Positions 59,489-64,000 of a stretch of 64,000 bases of DNA are shown here, one piece after another. Source of the stretch: Streptomyces coeruleorubidus. GTDB taxonomy: Bacteria > Actinomycetota > Actinomycetes > Streptomycetales > Streptomycetaceae. The DNA lies in the NCBI RefSeq assembly GCF_008705135.1, contig NZ_CP023694.1:8717001-8781000 (forward strand). Reading direction: 5' to 3'. The notes beneath the pieces are model-generated. The model was given only the letters and a program-made list of their open reading frames with translations. It was not told where the DNA came from and made no database searches. Position 1 is the stretch's first letter, and the number at the start of each line of letters is the position of its first letter. Both the position numbers and the translations under genes were made by a program.

Positions 59489-61030
59489 TCAGTCCGCGCG
59501 CCGCATGTCGGCGAGCCGCATCTCGTCGTTGGTGGCTGAATCGGGCCGGTAGCGGACCTTGGGGGAGAGGGCCAGCAGGCCGGTCATGTTGGCCATGACG
59601 GCGTCCCGTACGACCTTGTCGTTCTGGTGGGTGAACGCGTCCGCGAACGCCTGCTGCCGTTTCCCGCCCGAGGCGAGCTCGGCCCGTTCGATGAGCGTGT
59701 CGAGCGCGTCGGTTCCGTAGCTGCTCTGGGCGCCCTCGCTGCCGTAGATCTGCGCCATCGTGAACGCGGCGTCCCCCGCCTGGTTGCCGTGCTGCGCCTG
59801 GAGCAGGGTGGGGCCGGTGTCGCCGGCGGGGAAGGGGCGCAGCAGGTACTCCAGCCAGGCGTTGACGTCGAGCATCTTGATCCTGACCTTCAGCCCGGCC
59901 TTGATCAGGCCGTCCTGGACGACCTCCATCGCCTCGGCGGCCTTCGGGTAGATGCCGTTGCGGCCGATGATGGTGAGCGTGGTGTCGGTGCGGACTCCGT
60001 CGGCGCGGGCCTCGGCGACGAGCTTCCGGGCGCGTTCCGGGTCGTAGGGCCACGGCCGCAGGCGCCGGTTGTGGCCGGTGACGCCCTTCGCCACGAGCTG
60101 ACCGGTGGGCCGGCCGGCGAAGACCGCGGTGACCAGACCCTCCCGGTCGATGGCGTAGTTGACGGCCTGCCGGACGCGGATGTCGTCCAGGGGCGGCTTG
60201 GTGGCGTCCATCCGCAGGTACGAGACCTCGTTGGTGGCGAATTCGACGGCCCGGTCGCCCGCCCCGTCCTCCGGCGCGAGGCCGATCGCGACATCCGCCT
60301 CGTCGTTCGTGACCATCGCGGCGCGCACACTGCCCTCGGCGCGCCAGACATAGGTGGCGGCGGCGAAGTCGGGGGCCTTGCCCCAGTAGCCGGGGAAGCG
60401 CTTGAGCCGCAGATAGCGGCCCTGGTTCCACTCGTCGATCCGGTAGGGCCCCGTGCCGACCGGCTCGCGCACCCGGGAATCCGGATCGGTGCTTGTCGGC
60501 ACGACCTCGACGAAGGACAGGCGCAGCGGCAGGATCGGGTCGGGCTTCGCCGTGGTGACCCGGAGCGTGGTGTCGTCGACGGGTGTGGCGGTGAGCTCGC
60601 TGTCGGCGAAGATGTAGCCGTCGACGTTGCAGTCGATCCCCGAGTCCGTGGCGCGCTTGACGGAGAACGCGGCCGCCGCCGCGGTGAACGGCGAACCGTC
60701 GTGGAAGGTGACACCCCTGCGGAGGGTGAAGGTCCACGAAGTGGCCGAATCGCGGGTCCACTTGGTGGCGAGGGCGGGTTCCAGGCGTCCCGTGGACGGT
60801 TCGCGCTCGGTGAGCGCCTCCGTGATGTTGGCCCGTGTCACCCGGCCCGTCGCGGTCAGCGAGGCGTCACAGGGTTCGAGCGTCGGCGGTTCCTCGGGAA
60901 GCACGATGCGCAGGGTGTCGGGACCGCCGCCGATGGGGTCGGCACCGGCCACCGAGCAGCCGGAGGCGGCGAGCAGGACGGCGAGGGACGCGACGATCGG
61001 ACGACTGCGGGATAAGCCTGAACCGGTCAC
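59489..61030 (-). CDS. Extracellular solute-binding lipoprotein, family 5 (peptide/nickel type)
   Basis: The 513-residue protein starts at GTG 61030 behind GGAGG; an in-frame ATG at 61060 is less likely. A lipoprotein signal (PIVASLAVLLAASGCSVAG) predicts attachment at the Cys. The SBP_bac_5 pattern follows: SATSWTFTLRRGVTFHDGSP, VGTGPYRIDEWNQGRYLRLK, RQAVNYAIDREGLV, NGIYPKAAEAMEVVQDGL. It captures peptides or similar solutes and delivers them to the permeases. It opens the operon and is divergent from the GH30-type glycosidase gene. Confidence 0.93.
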   Translation of the reverse strand: MTGSGLSRSRPIVASLAVLLAASGCSVAGADPIGGGPDTLRIVLPEEPPTLEPCDASLTATGRVTRANITEALTEREPSTGRLEPALATKWTRDSATSWTFTLRRGVTFHDGSPFTAAAAAFSVKRATDSGIDCNVDGYIFADSELTATPVDDTTLRVTTAKPDPILPLRLSFVEVVPTSTDPDSRVREPVGTGPYRIDEWNQGRYLRLKRFPGYWGKAPDFAAATYVWRAEGSVRAAMVTNDEADVAIGLAPEDGAGDRAVEFATNEVSYLRMDATKPPLDDIRVRQAVNYAIDREGLVTAVFAGRPTGQLVAKGVTGHNRRLRPWPYDPERARKLVAEARADGVRTDTTLTIIGRNGIYPKAAEAMEVVQDGLIKAGLKVRIKMLDVNAWLEYLLRPFPAGDTGPTLLQAQHGNQAGDAAFTMAQIYGSEGAQSSYGTDALDTLIERAELASGGKRQQAFADAFTHQNDKVVRDAVMANMTGLLALSPKVRYRPDSATNDEMRLADMRRAD

Positions 61031-61248
61031 TGTGCCTCCCGCGTTCGCTCGCGTACACAACAGAGAACGTCGTTTAGATATGTGGACGATCTGTGGGCGA
61101 TCATTATTGGACTGGCGAGGTGGAGCGCGTCAAGGGGTGTGCGTCGGTTCCCAACTCGTCCCGCCTCTTGACGTGTTGATTGCCGTCCTAAAACATTCGG
61201 GAAACTCGATTGGTTCTGCGCGGTTCTGTTCGCTCTCGAAGGGAATTC

Positions 61249-64000
61249 ATGTCCAGCAGACATCGCCTCGCCCGGGCACTGGCGGCCGGCGTCCCCCTGG
61301 TTCTCGGTGCGGGACTCGTGACCGCACCTCCTGCCGCTGCCGCCGAACCGCCCGGCAGCGCGGTCACGGTACGGATCGACCCGTCCTACCGGCAGCAGGA
61401 GTTCGAGGGGTGGGGGACAAGCCTCGTCTGGTTCGCCAACATCACCGGCCGCTACCCGGAACCCATCCGGCAGAAGCTCGCCGACATGCTGTTCGGTGAG
61501 GACGGCCTCCGCCTCAACATCGCGCGCTACAACATCGGCGGCGGCAACGCCCCGGACGTCCGCAAGGACTACATGAAGACCGGCGCGACGATGGACGGCT
61601 TCTGGAAGGCCCCCGAGGGCACCACCAGGGAGGACACCGACTGGTGGAACCCCGAGAACCCCGACCACTGGGACTGGTCCGCCGACCCGGGCCAGCGCTG
61701 GTGGGTGGACCGCGTCAAGAAGAAGATCACCCGCTGGGAGGCGTTCAGCAACTCCCCGCCCTGGTTCCAGACCGTCAGCGGCTACGTCTCGGGCGGCTTC
61801 GACGCCAACACCGATCAGATACGGGCCGACCGCGTCGACGACTTCGCCACCTACCTGGTCAAGGTGACCGAGCAGCTGGAGAAGAAGCACCGCATCAAGT
61901 TCGACACCATCGCCCCGCTCAACGAGCCCAACACCAACTACTGGGGCACCCAGATCGGCCCCGACGGACAGCCCACCGGCGGCCGCCAGGAGGGCGCGCA
62001 CGCCGGCCCGGAGCTCCAGCAGAAGGTCGTCCTGGCCCTGCACCGCGCACTGGAGAAGTCGAGAACCCGCGCGACGATCTCCGCGATGGACGAGACCAAC
62101 CCCAGCACCTTCGTCCGCAACTGGAACGCCTACGACAACTCCGCCCGCGCCGCCGTCGACCAGCTCAACGTGCACACGTACGGCACCGGCATGCGCACCA
62201 GCGCCCGGGACAGCGCCAAGGCCGCGGACAAGCCGTTCTGGATGAGCGAGGTCGAGGGCACCTGGGGGACCGGCACCGACTTCACCGGTATGGATCCGGG
62301 GCTCGGCATCGCCACCCGGGTCGTCGAGGACATCCGTGAACTGGAGCCGTCCGCCTGGGTGTTGTGGCAGCCCGTCGAGGACTCCATCCCTCAGGCGGCG
62401 GCCGGCAAGAACTGGGGCAGCATCCACATCCCGTTCAACTGCACCGCGAAGGACACCCTGGAGACCTGCCCGGTGCGGGCCAACACCAAGTTCCACACCC
62501 TGCGCAACTTCACTCACCACATCCGGCCCGGCGACCACTTCGTCAAGGCCGACGACCCCTCCAGCGTCGCCGCCGTCCGCAAGTCCGGCCGCGGGGCGAC
62601 CGTCGTGCACGTCAACAGCGGCACTACCCCGCGTGCCGTGACGCTGGACCTCTCGCGGTTCAAGCGCGTCGCCCCCGGCGCCACCGTCACGCCCGTGGTG
62701 ACCAGCGCCGGCGGAGCGCTCGTCCGCGGTACACCGGTGAAGGTGAAGGACGACTCCGCCACGGTCACTGTCCCGGCCAAGTCGGTCACCACCCTCCTCG
62801 TCGACGGCGTGTCCGGCACCGCCGAGGACGCCGCGCTCGTCCAGCCCGGCCACGTCTACCGCCTCCAGGGAGCCCAGAGCGGCAAGTCCCTGGCCCCGTC
62901 CGCCGACGGCGACGGCGTCGTCGTCCGTACGCCCGACCCGGCCGCCAAGTCCCAGCTGTGGTCCGTGAAACGGCTGACCCGCGGCGACGGCAACCGTGAC
63001 CGCTACGCCCTCCTCAACGCGGAGACGGGCGAACGCCTCGCCGTGCGGAACGACGACGCCGTCCTGGAGGACGCCGACACACCGGCCGCGCAGTGGATCA
63101 TGTCGACCACCGGAGACGGCACCTGGACCTTCGTCAACGCCGCCACGGGCCGGCTCCTCGACGTCGTCGGGCAGTCGACGGCGGACGGCGCCCGCGTGTC
63201 GGCCTTCCTTCCCACCTCCAACGCGAACCAGCGCTGGGCCGTGACCGACGAGACGGTGCTGCGTACCCAGCCGGCCGAGGCGTTCACCGTCCCCGGCCGC
63301 GCGCCCGAACTGCCCGGCACCGTGACGCCCGTCTTCCGGGACGGCGCCCGGGGCGCCCTCCCCGTGCGGTGGACGCTGCCCTCCGAGACACGCTGGAGCA
63401 AGCCCGGAACGGTAAGGGTGAAGGGCAGGGCGACCGACGCCCTCGGACGGACCGTCCGCGCCGAGGCGGTCGTCACCGTGGACACCATCGGCTCCACCCT
63501 CCCGGCCCGCGCCAAGACCTACACCGGCGGACGGCCCGACCTGCCCGCCACCGTCACCGGCGTCGGACGGCACGGCGGAACCGCCGAGCTCCCGGTCACC
63601 TGGGACCCCGCACCCGACGGCGCGTTCGACGACGCCGGAGTGGTGCCCCTGCGCGGCACCGCCCACGTCCCCGGCGGCACCGGGGCGGCGGCGACCGTAC
63701 GCGTCCAGGTGACCGCACCCCGGGAGAAGAACGCCGCGCCCGACGAGGGCGTGACCGTCGGCGCGACGTACACCGAGAGCGGGTACTCCGCAGACGGCCT
63801 GCGCAACGGAAACACGTCCGAGAAGGCCTGGTCGAACTGGAGGTCCGGCACGAAGAACCCGTCGGACACCATCACCTTCACTCTGCCCGAGGCGCGCGAT
63901 CTGACCCGGGTGGTGACCCACTTCCACCGCGACGGCACCAACGTCAGCTTCGCGGAGTCCCTCAAGGTGCAGGTGCGAGGGGCCGACGGCACCTGGACCG
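61249..64000 (+). CDS. Secreted GH30-type glycosidase (endo-beta-1,6-galactanase-like), C-terminus cut
   Basis: The frame is open from ATG 61249 (GAAGGGA upstream) to the window edge, 917 codons. A signal peptide ends near residue 31 (VTAPPAAAA-EPP). The GH30 catalytic domain spans about 40-440: FEGWGTSLVWFANITGRYPE, RYNIGGGNAPD, acid/base Glu226 in APLNEPNTNYW, nucleophile Glu334 in WMSEVEGTW, and a downstream beta-sandwich. Residues about 540-660 resemble a ricin-B/beta-trefoil carbohydrate-binding region (VYRLQGAQSGKSLA, NANQRWAV), followed by Ig-like Big_4-type repeats and the start of a discoidin-like domain (YSADGLRNGNTSEKAWSNW). It should cut galactan side chains outside the cell; exact specificity is inferred. 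Confidence 0.9.
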   Translation, partial: MSSRHRLARALAAGVPLVLGAGLVTAPPAAAAEPPGSAVTVRIDPSYRQQEFEGWGTSLVWFANITGRYPEPIRQKLADMLFGEDGLRLNIARYNIGGGNAPDVRKDYMKTGATMDGFWKAPEGTTREDTDWWNPENPDHWDWSADPGQRWWVDRVKKKITRWEAFSNSPPWFQTVSGYVSGGFDANTDQIRADRVDDFATYLVKVTEQLEKKHRIKFDTIAPLNEPNTNYWGTQIGPDGQPTGGRQEGAHAGPELQQKVVLALHRALEKSRTRATISAMDETNPSTFVRNWNAYDNSARAAVDQLNVHTYGTGMRTSARDSAKAADKPFWMSEVEGTWGTGTDFTGMDPGLGIATRVVEDIRELEPSAWVLWQPVEDSIPQAAAGKNWGSIHIPFNCTAKDTLETCPVRANTKFHTLRNFTHHIRPGDHFVKADDPSSVAAVRKSGRGATVVHVNSGTTPRAVTLDLSRFKRVAPGATVTPVVTSAGGALVRGTPVKVKDDSATVTVPAKSVTTLLVDGVSGTAEDAALVQPGHVYRLQGAQSGKSLAPSADGDGVVVRTPDPAAKSQLWSVKRLTRGDGNRDRYALLNAETGERLAVRNDDAVLEDADTPAAQWIMSTTGDGTWTFVNAATGRLLDVVGQSTADGARVSAFLPTSNANQRWAVTDETVLRTQPAEAFTVPGRAPELPGTVTPVFRDGARGALPVRWTLPSETRWSKPGTVRVKGRATDALGRTVRAEAVVTVDTIGSTLPARAKTYTGGRPDLPATVTGVGRHGGTAELPVTWDPAPDGAFDDAGVVPLRGTAHVPGGTGAAATVRVQVTAPREKNAAPDEGVTVGATYTESGYSADGLRNGNTSEKAWSNWRSGTKNPSDTITFTLPEARDLTRVVTHFHRDGTNVSFAESLKVQVRGADGTWT

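Noticed and set aside
61027..63927. 966-codon open frame on the minus strand opposite the GH30 gene
   Set aside because: It is a shadow of the glycosidase and shows no recognisable domain; codon bias fits the plus-strand gene.

Overview
The window reads as high-GC actinobacterial chromosome, almost certainly Streptomyces. Coding regions have extreme third-position GC, many genes start with GTG, start and stop codons overlap as ATGA/GTGA, and the families are typical of the genus (DUF397/Scr1-type HTH/ATPase trio, DUF574 methyltransferase, DUF3618, DUF5133, roadblock proteins, SpoIIE-type phosphatase, tgm-type graspetide). No rRNA, tRNA or CRISPR array was found.

Left edge (1-6906, minus strand): a three-gene operon made of an acyl-CoA carboxylase beta subunit, a fatty-acyl-AMP ligase (FAAL) and a type I PKS with domain order ACP-KS-AT-ACP-TE and no reductive domains. 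This is the gene set and domain order of the mycobacterial mycolic-acid condensation locus (AccD4, FadD32, Pks13), here in a mycolate-free genus. It is the strongest candidate for an undescribed system. The PKS runs off the left end.

7-19.5 kb: aldo/keto reductase, DUF5133 protein, GlxA-type AraC regulator, small membrane proteins, a two-gene ATP-grasp RiPP (graspetide) locus, a repeat-rich disordered membrane protein, and a three-subunit Pao-type molybdenum aldehyde/xanthine oxidoreductase.

19.6-33.2 kb: a decay zone. Intact genes (YihY-family membrane protein, PAP2 phosphatase, DUF3618 protein, an uncharacterised pair with DUF6236, an MFS exporter with TetR regulator, an APC permease) lie among remnants: an internally deleted YihY paralogue, a damaged phage-holin-like gene, an internally deleted DUF4235 gene, a probable ATPase remnant, IS5- and IS110-type transposase scraps, a serine-hydrolase tail and an APC permease with several deletions and frameshifts.

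33.3-38.2 kb: the high-affinity K+ uptake operon kdpFABC, with a 27-codon leader ORF. It is followed only by a kdpE stump; kdpD is absent. 38.4-40.7 kb: a cluster of three roadblock-like proteins and a PATAN/DUF4388-like protein without a local GTPase or kinase.

40.7-50.4 kb: epoxide-hydrolase-like enzyme, secreted lamin-tail protein, FprA-type ferredoxin/NADP reductase, a large sensor-PAS-GAF-SpoIIE-ATPase phosphatase, an ATPase/DUF397/HTH trio and a DUF574 methyltransferase. 50.6-55.3 kb: a molybdopterin oxidoreductase lacking its Fe-S cysteines, coupled to a small helical protein, then a TPR protein. 55.5-61 kb: an oligopeptide-type ABC transporter in which one permease is fused to an ATPase through a repetitive linker. 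61.2 kb to the end: a secreted GH30-type glycosidase, cut by the right edge.
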